Origin: Comamonas aquatica NBRC 14918
GTDB lineage: Bacteria > Pseudomonadota > Gammaproteobacteria > Burkholderiales > Burkholderiaceae_C
Reading direction: 5' to 3'
Length of the DNA: 64,000 nucleotides
Assembly: GCF_000739875.1 (NCBI RefSeq)
Contig: NZ_BBJR01000042.1
Span: 1 to 64,000, forward strand
A program made the translations under genes and the position numbers. This document shows, in pieces, positions 57,344 to 64,000 of this stretch (its first letter is position 1; every line of letters begins with the position of its first letter). The notes beneath the pieces are model-generated. The model was not told the DNA's origin. It searched no databases and saw only the letters and a list, made by a program, of their open reading frames with translations.

Positions 57344-58582
57344 ATGCATGTGAATTTCAGTGCGTATTACACGCTCATCCTCGCCGTGCTGGTGCTGCTG
57401 CTGGGCAAGCTCCTGGTCTCGCGCATCCGCTTCCTGCGTGACTTCAACATTCCGGAACCCGTGGCCGGCGGCCTGGTGGTGGCCGCCGTGATTTATCTGT
57501 TGCACCTCAGCCTGGGCTGGACCTTTGGGTTTGAAAGCAGTCTGCAGACCGCGTTCATGCTGGTGTTCTTTTCCTCGATTGGCCTGAGCGCCAATTTCGC
57601 CAAGCTGCGCGAGGGGGGCTCGGGCCTGGTGCTGTTTCTGGGCGTGATCGCCGCCTTCATCCTGGTGCAGAACGCCGTCGGCGTTGGCCTGGCCAGTGCA
57701 CTGGGTCTGGACCCGCTGATCGGCCTGGTGGCCGGCTCCATCACCCTGATCGGCGGCCACGGCACCGCCGGCGCCTGGGGCTCGGTGCTGCAAAACCAGT
57801 ACGGCCTGAACGGCGCCACCACCCTGGGCATGGCCTGCGCCACCTTCGGCCTGGTGATCGGTGGGATTTTGGGCGGCCCCTTAGCCAAGCGCCTGGTCAC
57901 CCAGCACCGGCTGGCCAAGTCCCGCAGCGATGCCGAACAGCTGAGCGAAGAAACCCCGGCGGTGTCCGAGCACAGCCTGGTGGCCAACTTCGAATCGCCC
58001 AACAAGACCCCACGCCTGATCACCGCGGATGCCGCCATCGAGACCCTGGCCCTGTTTGCCGGCTGCCTGGCGTTTGCCGAGTTCATGACCGGCGTGACCA
58101 AGGGCACGGCCATCCAGCTGCCCACTTTCGTCTGGGCACTGGGCGGTGGCGTCATCATCCGCAACTCGCTGGACTACATCTTCGGCTTCAAGGTGTTTGA
58201 CCGCGCCATCGACGTGTTCGGCAACGCCGCGCTGTCGATCTATCTGGCGATTGCCCTGCTGTCGCTGAAGCTGTGGGAGCTGACCGATCTGGCCGCCCCC
58301 CTGATGGTCATCCTGGCCGCGCAGACCGTGGTCATGGCGCTGTATGCCACCTTCGTCACCTTCCGCATCATGGGCAAGAACTACGATGCCGCCGTGCTGG
58401 CCGCCGGCCACTGCGGCTTCGGCATGGGGGCCACGCCCACGGCCGTGGCCAATATGCAGGCCATCACCAACCAGTACGGCCCTTCGCACAAGGCCTTCCT
58501 GATCGTGCCGCTGGTGGGGGCCTTCTTCATCGACATCATCAACGCCTTCCTGATCCAGGCCTTCATCAAGTTCATCCATTGA
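57344..58582 (+). CDS. gltS: sodium/glutamate symporter
   Basis: GltS imports glutamate with sodium across the inner membrane. The 412-residue protein has about ten membrane helices and the family motifs GGHGTAGAWG (about 150) and GHCGFGMGATPTAVANM (about 360), two inverted-repeat pore segments. The ATG at 57344 is chosen because AGAGGA lies eight bases upstream; an earlier ATG at 57275 has no such site. It may supply glutamate to metabolism together with the gamma-glutamyltransferase encoded next. Confidence 0.93.
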   Translation: MHVNFSAYYTLILAVLVLLLGKLLVSRIRFLRDFNIPEPVAGGLVVAAVIYLLHLSLGWTFGFESSLQTAFMLVFFSSIGLSANFAKLREGGSGLVLFLGVIAAFILVQNAVGVGLASALGLDPLIGLVAGSITLIGGHGTAGAWGSVLQNQYGLNGATTLGMACATFGLVIGGILGGPLAKRLVTQHRLAKSRSDAEQLSEETPAVSEHSLVANFESPNKTPRLITADAAIETLALFAGCLAFAEFMTGVTKGTAIQLPTFVWALGGGVIIRNSLDYIFGFKVFDRAIDVFGNAALSIYLAIALLSLKLWELTDLAAPLMVILAAQTVVMALYATFVTFRIMGKNYDAAVLAAGHCGFGMGATPTAVANMQAITNQYGPSHKAFLIVPLVGAFFIDIINAFLIQAFIKFIH

Positions 58583-58662
58583 ACTAGCTGAAACTGCCTA
58601 CGCGGTGGCACGCGGGCTTGGGGCACACTGGGGTTTTTTCACGGACCCCAGGAGACCGCCCC

Positions 58663-60531
58663 ATGCACGCACCTGCTCTCGCCCGCACCCCCAACACCCT
58701 GCGCCCAGCCCCTGTGCTGGGCGCTGTCGTTTTGACGGCCTTGCTGGCAGGCTGCGGCACCCCCACCCGCCAAACCACAGGGCTGAACTACCAGATCCCC
58801 GCACAGCCCGAAGGCAGCTCCGGCTACACCGAGAAACCCGGCTGGGCCACCGAGCAATTCGCCGTCGCCGCGGCCAACCCGCTGGCCACCGATGCCGGCT
58901 ACCAGGTGCTCAAGGCCGGCGGCAGCGCCATCGATGCCGCGATAGCCGTGCAAATGGTGCTGGGCCTGGTCGAGCCGCAGTCCAGCGGCATCGGCGGCGG
59001 CGCCTTCCTGCTGCACGCCGCGGGCTCCCAGGTGCTGGCCTATGACGGGCGCGAGACCGCCCCGGCTGCCGCCACCGAAAACCTGTTCCTGAAGGCCGAT
59101 GGCCAGCCCATGGCCTTCCACGATGCCGTCGTCGGCGGCCGCTCGGTGGGCACGCCCGGTGCTGTGCGCATGCTGGAGCTGGCCCACCGGGAACACGGCA
59201 AGCTGCCCTGGGCCAGCCTGCTGCAGCCGGCCATCCAACTGGCCGAGCAGGGCTTCAAGGTCAGCCCGCGCCTGCACACCCTGCTGCGCAGCGAGAAATT
59301 CCTGCCCGGCGACCCCGTCGCGCGCGCCTACTTCTATGGCGCCGACGGCCAGCCCCTGCCCGTGGGCACGTTGCTGAAGAACCCCGCCTACGCCCAGGTG
59401 CTGCGCGCCATCGCCCAGCACGGCAGCCAGGCGCTGCACGAAGGGCCCGTGGCCCAGGCCATCGTCGACAAGGTGCGCAACCACCCCACCAACCCCGGCG
59501 TGCTGTCGCTGCAGGACCTGGCCGGCTACCAGCCGAAGAAGCGCCAGGCCCTGTGCCACGACTGGAACCTGCCCGCCAGCGCGCCCGGTGGTGCCGCACG
59601 CAGTTACACCGTCTGCGGCTTTCCGCCGCCCAGTTCGGGCGCCATCGCCGTGGGCCAGATCCTGGGCATCCTGGGCCACACACCCGCCGCGCGCATGCCA
59701 CTGGGCAGTGACGGCCTGCCCAGCGCCGACTGGCTGCACTATTACACTGAGGCCGCACGCCTGGCCTTTGCCGACCGCGCCCTGTACGTGGCCGACCCCG
59801 ACTTCGTCCAGCCGCCGGGCGGCAGCTGGCACACCCTGCTGGACCACCGCTACCTGCAGGAGCGCGCCCGCCTGATCGGCGCGCAGAGCATGAAGGTCGC
59901 CAAGCCCGGCAACCCGGCCCAGTTCAAGGTCGGCCATGCGCCCATGCCCGAGCAGATCGAATACGGCACCAGCCACATCAGCATCGTCGATGCCTTTGGC
60001 AACGCCCTGGCCATGACCACCACCATCGAGGACCAGTTCGGCAGCCGCCAGATGGTCCAAGGCTTTCTGCTCAACAACGAGCTGACCGATTTCAGCATGG
60101 CCCCCCGGGCCGCCGACGGCCAGCCGATTGCCAACCGTGTGCAACCCGGCAAGCGCCCGCGCTCGTCCATGGCCCCCACCCTGGTCTTCGACAAGGCCAC
60201 GGGCCAGGTCATCATGAGCGCCGGCAGCCCTGGCGGGGCGCAGATCATCCACTACACGGCCAAGACGCTGCAGGGGGTGCTGGGCTGGGGGCTGACGCCG
60301 CAGCAGGCCATCAACCTGCCCAACTTCAGCAGCCTGAACGGCCCGACCTTGCTGGAGGCCAAGCGCTTCCCCGCTGCAACCGTGCAGGCCCTGCAGGCAC
60401 GCGGCGCCGAAGTGAAGGAGCAGGACCTGACCAGCGGCCTGCAGGCCATCACGCGCGGCGAAGCCCACGGCAAGCGCTTCTGGTTTGGCGGCGCCGATCC
60501 GCGCCGCGAAGGCGTGGTGATGGGCGACTGA
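58663..60531 (+). CDS. ggt: gamma-glutamyltransferase
   Basis: Ggt hydrolyses or transfers gamma-glutamyl groups, chiefly from glutathione, in the periplasm. The 622-residue precursor has a lipoprotein-type signal (lipobox LAGC). The large subunit spans the N-terminal two-thirds, and autocleavage would occur before the catalytic Thr436 in EYGTSHISIVD. The GSAGSPGG-like segment (SAGSPGGAQ) is near the C-terminus. AGGAG precedes the ATG. It is 80 bases after gltS, so released glutamate could be taken up by the neighbour. Confidence 0.94.
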   Translation: MHAPALARTPNTLRPAPVLGAVVLTALLAGCGTPTRQTTGLNYQIPAQPEGSSGYTEKPGWATEQFAVAAANPLATDAGYQVLKAGGSAIDAAIAVQMVLGLVEPQSSGIGGGAFLLHAAGSQVLAYDGRETAPAAATENLFLKADGQPMAFHDAVVGGRSVGTPGAVRMLELAHREHGKLPWASLLQPAIQLAEQGFKVSPRLHTLLRSEKFLPGDPVARAYFYGADGQPLPVGTLLKNPAYAQVLRAIAQHGSQALHEGPVAQAIVDKVRNHPTNPGVLSLQDLAGYQPKKRQALCHDWNLPASAPGGAARSYTVCGFPPPSSGAIAVGQILGILGHTPAARMPLGSDGLPSADWLHYYTEAARLAFADRALYVADPDFVQPPGGSWHTLLDHRYLQERARLIGAQSMKVAKPGNPAQFKVGHAPMPEQIEYGTSHISIVDAFGNALAMTTTIEDQFGSRQMVQGFLLNNELTDFSMAPRAADGQPIANRVQPGKRPRSSMAPTLVFDKATGQVIMSAGSPGGAQIIHYTAKTLQGVLGWGLTPQQAINLPNFSSLNGPTLLEAKRFPAATVQALQARGAEVKEQDLTSGLQAITRGEAHGKRFWFGGADPRREGVVMGD

Positions 60532-60568
60532 TGCCGGTCCAGCCCACTGTTGCACCAGTCTTTTTGGC

Positions 60569-60611
60569 CTGTAGCGCTTGTCCAGCAAGCGCCGAAAGCT
60601 ATGCTTTTTAG
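60569..60611 (+). repeat. dispersed palindromic repeat, copy D
   Basis: AGCGCTTG (60573-60580) and CAAGCGC (60586-60592) form a hairpin, followed by CGAAAGCTATGCTTTTTAG. The ATG in the tail (60601) is the start codon of the phospholipase D gene, so the element supplies both its translation start and a hairpin over its ribosome site. Confidence 0.78.
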
Positions 60612-62199
60612 CAAGACCACGCCCCGGTACCAGTACCTGCCGTGGCTCGGGGCTGCCGTGCTGGTGGGCGGACTGGGCGCCTGCAGCCTGCCCGATCCCG
60701 TCCAGCCGCCCCAGGCCACGCAGGCCATTGCCCCGGACATGTCCGCGCAGACCGCCCTGGGTCAGGCCCATACGGCCCTGCGGCAGCAGGCGCAGGCCGC
60801 GGCCACGCACTCGGGCTTCTACGCCCTGGGCGATCCGCGCGAAGCCTTCGCCGCCCGCAGCCTGCTGGCGCGCGCCGCCCAGCACACGCTGGATGTGCAG
60901 TACTACATCTGGCGCCACGACAAGACCGGCCTGCTGCTGCTGCACGAGCTGCTGCTGGCCGCCGACCGCGGCGTGCGCGTGCGCCTGCTGCTGGACGACG
61001 GTGGCACCACCGGGCTGGACGACGCCCTGCAGGCCCTGCACAGCCACCCGAACGCCGAAGTGCGGCTGGTCAACCCCTTGCCCCTGCGCGGCTGGCTCAA
61101 GCCCCTGGGCTATGTCACGGACTTTCGCCGGGCCCAGCGGCGCATGCACAACAAGTCGTTCTCGGCCGACGGGCAGGCCAGCATCGTGGGCGGGCGCAAT
61201 GTCGGCAACGAATACTTCGGCGCCACCGATGGCGTCGTGTTTGCCGACCTGGACGTGCTGGCCATCGGCCCGGCCGTGCTCGCCATCGAGCAGGACTTCG
61301 ACCGCTACTGGAACCATGTCGCCGCCTACCCGGTCGACCAGGTGGCGCACCCGGTCGCCCCCGGGGCACTCGAGGGTTTGCGCCGCAGCGGCCAGGCACT
61401 GGTGCAGTCACCCGCAGCCCAGGACTACCGCCAGGCGCTGGAAGCCACCCCTTTCGTGCAGCACCTGCTGCAGGCGCAATTGCCCATGGACTGGGCCGTG
61501 GCCCACCTCGTGAGCGACCCGCCCGAGAAGATCCAGGGCCAGGCCCCGAGCACCGCCCTCATCGGCGAGCAGTTGCGCCGCGCCATCGGCACACCCACGC
61601 AGTCGCTGGACCTGGTGTCGCCCTACTTTGTGCCCACGGCCGCCGGGGTGCAGGCTTTCGCCCAGCTGCGCGCCCAGGGCCTGCGCGTGCGCATCCTGAC
61701 CAACGCCCTGGAGGCGACCGACGTGGCCATCGTGCACTCGGGCTACGCCAAGTACCGCAAGCCCTTGCTGCAAGACGGCATCGAACTGTACGAGCTGCGC
61801 GGCACACCACCGGACTACGCCGAGGACGGCGACCGGCTGCGCCGACAGCTGACGGCCCTGGGCAGCTCCGGCAGCAGCCTGCATGCCAAAACCTTCGCGG
61901 TCGACGGGCAGCGGGCCTTTGTCGGCTCCTTCAACTTCGACCCGCGCTCGCTGCAGCTCAATACCGAGATGGGCCTGATGATCGAGAGCCCGCACCTGGC
62001 CCAGCAGATCAGCCACAGCTTTGACCAGACCATCCCGGCCCAGGCCTACCGCGTCAGCCTGAACGCGCAGGGACAGCTGCGCTGGCACAGCGGCGTCGGC
62101 GATCCCGCGCCGGTGTACGACACCGAGCCCCAGAGCCGCTGGCACCAGCGCCTGTCGCTCTGGTTCCTGGGCCTGCTGCCGATCGAGTGGTTGCTGTGA
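60601..62199 (+). CDS. phospholipase D-family lipoprotein (cardiolipin synthase-like)
   Basis: The 532-residue protein has a lipobox-like GLGAC near residue 28. Two HKD motifs follow: HNKSFSAD (His183) with GGRN after it, and HAKTFAVD (His428) with GSFN after it. This is the arrangement of cardiolipin synthase C and other bacterial PLDs, so it should transfer or hydrolyse phosphatidyl groups at the envelope. The ATG at 60601 lies within a dispersed repeat, without a clear ribosome site; an earlier in-frame ATG at 60550 is possible. Confidence 0.88.
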   Translation: MLFSKTTPRYQYLPWLGAAVLVGGLGACSLPDPVQPPQATQAIAPDMSAQTALGQAHTALRQQAQAAATHSGFYALGDPREAFAARSLLARAAQHTLDVQYYIWRHDKTGLLLLHELLLAADRGVRVRLLLDDGGTTGLDDALQALHSHPNAEVRLVNPLPLRGWLKPLGYVTDFRRAQRRMHNKSFSADGQASIVGGRNVGNEYFGATDGVVFADLDVLAIGPAVLAIEQDFDRYWNHVAAYPVDQVAHPVAPGALEGLRRSGQALVQSPAAQDYRQALEATPFVQHLLQAQLPMDWAVAHLVSDPPEKIQGQAPSTALIGEQLRRAIGTPTQSLDLVSPYFVPTAAGVQAFAQLRAQGLRVRILTNALEATDVAIVHSGYAKYRKPLLQDGIELYELRGTPPDYAEDGDRLRRQLTALGSSGSSLHAKTFAVDGQRAFVGSFNFDPRSLQLNTEMGLMIESPHLAQQISHSFDQTIPAQAYRVSLNAQGQLRWHSGVGDPAPVYDTEPQSRWHQRLSLWFLGLLPIEWLL

Positions 62200-62225
62200 A
62201 ATTATTCATAGAGTTGCCCAAACGC

Positions 62226-62248
62226 CCGATGAACGGTACTACCATCGG
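62226..62248. promoter_or_regulatory. candidate operator of the XRE regulator
   Basis: CCGATG and CATCGG are perfect inverted 6-base arms 11 bases apart, ending 5 bases before the ATG of the XRE gene. The position fits an autoregulatory operator. Confidence 0.4.
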
Positions 62249-62253
62249 CCTCC

Positions 62254-62631
62254 ATGCCCCGCCAGAACACCTGTCCCGCCGACTTTCCGCCGTTCATCCT
62301 GTCGCAGATCGAGCAAGTGGCCCAGCAGATCGTCGCCACCCGCAAGGCACGCGGGGAAACCCAGGCACAGTGGGCGCAGCGGCTGGGCATCTCCCAACCG
62401 ACCATGGCCCGCCTCGAGCGCGGTGACCCGGCAATTGCCACAGCCACCTATGTGATGTGCCTGTGGCTGGTCAACCCGCAGCTGGACCTGCGGCAGCTGC
62501 TGCCCTCGGCGCTGCCCGCAACGCCACCGGCACAGGCGGCGACCGCCCCCGCGCCAGCACAGGCCCCGTCGCCGTCGGCCGCCGACGAGCTGGCCGACCT
62601 GCTGGCGTCCTGGAACGCCCCCACACTCTGA
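62254..62631 (+). CDS. XRE-family transcriptional regulator
   Basis: The 125-residue protein has a central helix-turn-helix (about 32-65: GETQAQWAQRLGISQPTMARLERGD), similar to the HipB/XRE class. The C-terminal 45 residues are Pro/Ala-rich. A HipB antitoxin would be followed by hipA, but the next gene is a convergent regulator, so this is an orphan. A palindrome immediately upstream may be its own operator. It follows the phospholipase D gene by 54 bases. Confidence 0.78.
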   Translation: MPRQNTCPADFPPFILSQIEQVAQQIVATRKARGETQAQWAQRLGISQPTMARLERGDPAIATATYVMCLWLVNPQLDLRQLLPSALPATPPAQAATAPAPAQAPSPSAADELADLLASWNAPTL

Positions 62632-62664
62632 GCCCGCACCACGCAAGCCCCGGGCGCCCGGCGC

Positions 62665-63660
62665 CTAATCCCCGAAGCGCTCGCGGTAGGCCACGGGCGT
62701 GATGCCCAGTCTTTTCTGGAACAGGTGGCGCAGCGCCTGCTCCGACCCCAGCCCCACCTTGGCCGCCACGGTCTTCAGGGGCAGATCGCCACGTGTCTCC
62801 AGCAACTGCTTGGCGCCCTCCAGGCGTGCGTTCTCGACAAAGGCGCTGGGCGTGACGCCGGTTTCCTGCTGGAACACGCGGCGGAAGTGCCGCTCGCTCA
62901 TGGCGGCTTTGTCGGCCAGCAGCGCCTGCGGCATGGGCTGGTCCAGATGCGCCAGCACCCACTGCTGGACCAGGCGCACGCCACTGTGCTGCACGGCCTG
63001 GCTGGCCAGCTGCACGCTGAACTGCGACTGCCCGCCGGGGCGCTTGAGGTACATCACCAAATCGCGCGCCACCTCCAGCGCCAGCGCGTGGCCAAAGTCC
63101 TGCTCCACCACGGCCAGGGCCAGATCGATCCCGGCCGTGACCCCGGCCGAGGTCCAGTACGGCCCCTCGCGCACATAGATGGCATCGGCATCCACCCGCA
63201 CCTGGGGGTGGCGGCGCTGCAGCTCCTGCGCCACGCTCCAGTGTGTGGCCGCGCGGCGGCCGTTGAGCAGCCCGGCCTCGGCCAGGAAGAAGCTGCCGCT
63301 GCACAGGGCAATGGTGCGCGCCACCTGGGGTGCTACGCGCCCCACCCAGTCCACCAGCGGCGCGCTGGCCTGCAGCACCGTGGCAATGTGGCGCGCCCCC
63401 ACCAGCAGCACGGTGCAGCCCGTATCCTGCTCTACATCGGCCAGGGTGTGCGTGGCCTCCAGCGCCATCAGCGTGTCCGAGCGCACCAGCCCGCGCTGCG
63501 CGGCCACCACGCGCAGGGCATAGCCATCGGCCAGCCCCTTGGCACGCAGGTGCACGTTGGCGTACTCAAAGACCGACATCGGGCCGATGGCCTCCAGCGC
63601 CTTGAAGCCGGGGTAGACGACGATATCGACGCGATGGGCGCCTGGGTGGCGGTGTTCCAT
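62665..63660 (-). CDS. GlxA-family transcriptional regulator (DJ-1/PfpI + AraC)
   Basis: The 331-residue protein joins an N-terminal DJ-1/PfpI-like domain (about 10-170, with the nucleophile-elbow-like CSGSFFLAEAG) to a C-terminal AraC DNA-binding domain. The latter has two HTH segments (LADKAAMSERHFRRVFQ and LKTVAAKVGLGSEQALRHLF). GlxA regulators often control genes for amines, amides or carnitine, but none is adjacent. The ATG at 63660 is used; a GTG at 63684 would add eight residues. It is convergent with the XRE gene. Confidence 0.88.
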   Translation of the reverse strand: MEHRHPGAHRVDIVVYPGFKALEAIGPMSVFEYANVHLRAKGLADGYALRVVAAQRGLVRSDTLMALEATHTLADVEQDTGCTVLLVGARHIATVLQASAPLVDWVGRVAPQVARTIALCSGSFFLAEAGLLNGRRAATHWSVAQELQRRHPQVRVDADAIYVREGPYWTSAGVTAGIDLALAVVEQDFGHALALEVARDLVMYLKRPGGQSQFSVQLASQAVQHSGVRLVQQWVLAHLDQPMPQALLADKAAMSERHFRRVFQQETGVTPSAFVENARLEGAKQLLETRGDLPLKTVAAKVGLGSEQALRHLFQKRLGITPVAYRERFGD

Positions 63661-63837
63661 ATCAAAAAAAGTAGCTTTAAACACAGGTCAACAGAGGGCG
63701 ACAGGCATTTTTGATTCAAAGCCGCCCACCGAGCTGCCGCCGACTATACGCAGGCCCGTGCCTGCGCCCACGCGGCGCGCCTGGCAACCATCGCTACAGT
63801 TGGGGCATCGCCGTCTGCGCTGCCCACTCCCCGATTG

Positions 63838-64000
63838 ATGATTCCAGGCCCTTTGTTTTCCTGGCCCCAACTGCTGCTCCTGCTGGCCCCGTGGCTGGCT
63901 GCGGCGTTGGGCGCAGGCTTGCTGCTGTACCGCCTGCGGTGGTGGTGGCGCCACCGCCACCTGCCCGCTGCGCAGCGCCCACGCTTCTGGCGGGCGGGGA
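63838..64000 (+). CDS. start of a membrane-protein gene, cut by the window edge
   Basis: An ATG at 63838 opens a frame that is still open at the end of the window (54 codons). The translation has one strongly hydrophobic helix (LLLLLAPWLAAALGAGLLLY). An Arg/Trp-rich cytoplasmic-looking stretch follows (RLRWWWRHRHLP). No family can be named from so little. It is divergent from the GlxA regulator across 177 bases. Confidence 0.5.
   Translation, partial: MIPGPLFSWPQLLLLLAPWLAAALGAGLLLYRLRWWWRHRHLPAAQRPRFWRAG

Noticed and set aside
58639-61350. 903-codon open frame on the minus strand
   Set aside because: It runs antisense across ggt and the phospholipase D gene. Both have clear catalytic motifs, signal sequences and (for ggt) a ribosome site. 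The antisense translation is low-complexity Gly/Ala/Val/His/Gln sequence typical of the complement of GC-rich genes.
62254-62631. HipAB toxin-antitoxin system
   Set aside because: The HTH protein looks HipB-like, but no hipA or other toxin gene lies on either side.

Overview
The window is chromosomal DNA of a high-GC betaproteobacterium, most likely family Comamonadaceae (Acidovorax, Comamonas or Diaphorobacter type). The grounds are the gene order around hfq-hflX-hflK-hflC-hisZ-purA, the surE-pcm-nlpD cluster with no rpoS gene after nlpD, frequent TACAAT -10 boxes, and a dispersed intergenic repeat built on AGCGCTTG...CAAGCGCT followed by AGCTAT. There is no prophage, insertion sequence, CRISPR array or obvious island. 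Nearly all of it is core genome.

Layout. 1-5873 (minus): cysS, a 3-methyladenine glycosylase, accA, tilS, lysC and tRNA-Ser(GCU). 6064-9552 (plus): TPR protein, two tandem cyclophilins, lpxH and mtfA. 9602-13947 (minus): small DUF465 protein, carboxylesterase, aromatic-ring dioxygenase YgiD, arfB, an alpha/beta hydrolase, aroQ and a Pro/His-rich exported protein. 14123-17558 (plus): glnS and a YdgA-type protein. 17592-21667 (minus): a MoxR / DUF58 / TgpA-like operon whose TgpA-like member has no transglutaminase core, preceded by a small Rossmann protein. 21890-26102: M23 peptidase, DUF2242 lipoprotein, META lipoprotein, MoaF-like protein and a stress-type hypothetical.

26307-31154 (minus) is the nitrogen block: glnA, a DUF4124 protein, ntrB and ntrC. 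Upstream of glnA are a well-spaced sigma-54 promoter and two near-consensus NtrC sites. 31425-33019 holds an EI24-type membrane protein and a phosphoribosyltransferase. 33074-55130 is a long minus-strand housekeeping run: surE-pcm-nlpD, rluD, scpB-rluB, ndk, rlmN-pilW-rodZ-ispG-hisS-yfgM-bamB-der, hfq-hflX-hflK-hflC, a DUF2065 protein, hisZ and purA. 55280-62631 (plus): degenerate GGDEF protein, a palindrome-rich gap, gltS, gamma-glutamyltransferase, phospholipase D lipoprotein and an XRE regulator. A GlxA-type AraC regulator (minus) and a truncated membrane-protein start close the window.

The most striking observation is in pilW (type IV pilus pilotin). A 7-bp unit, CCCATTG on the plus strand, is present three times and throws the gene out of frame. 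Removing one unit restores the family-typical C-terminus exactly, so this is either a phase-variable contingency locus or a slippage mutation. Also worth a look: the repeat family that supplies start or stop codons to neighbouring genes, the catalytic-core-less TgpA homologue, and the palindrome-dense leader of gltS.
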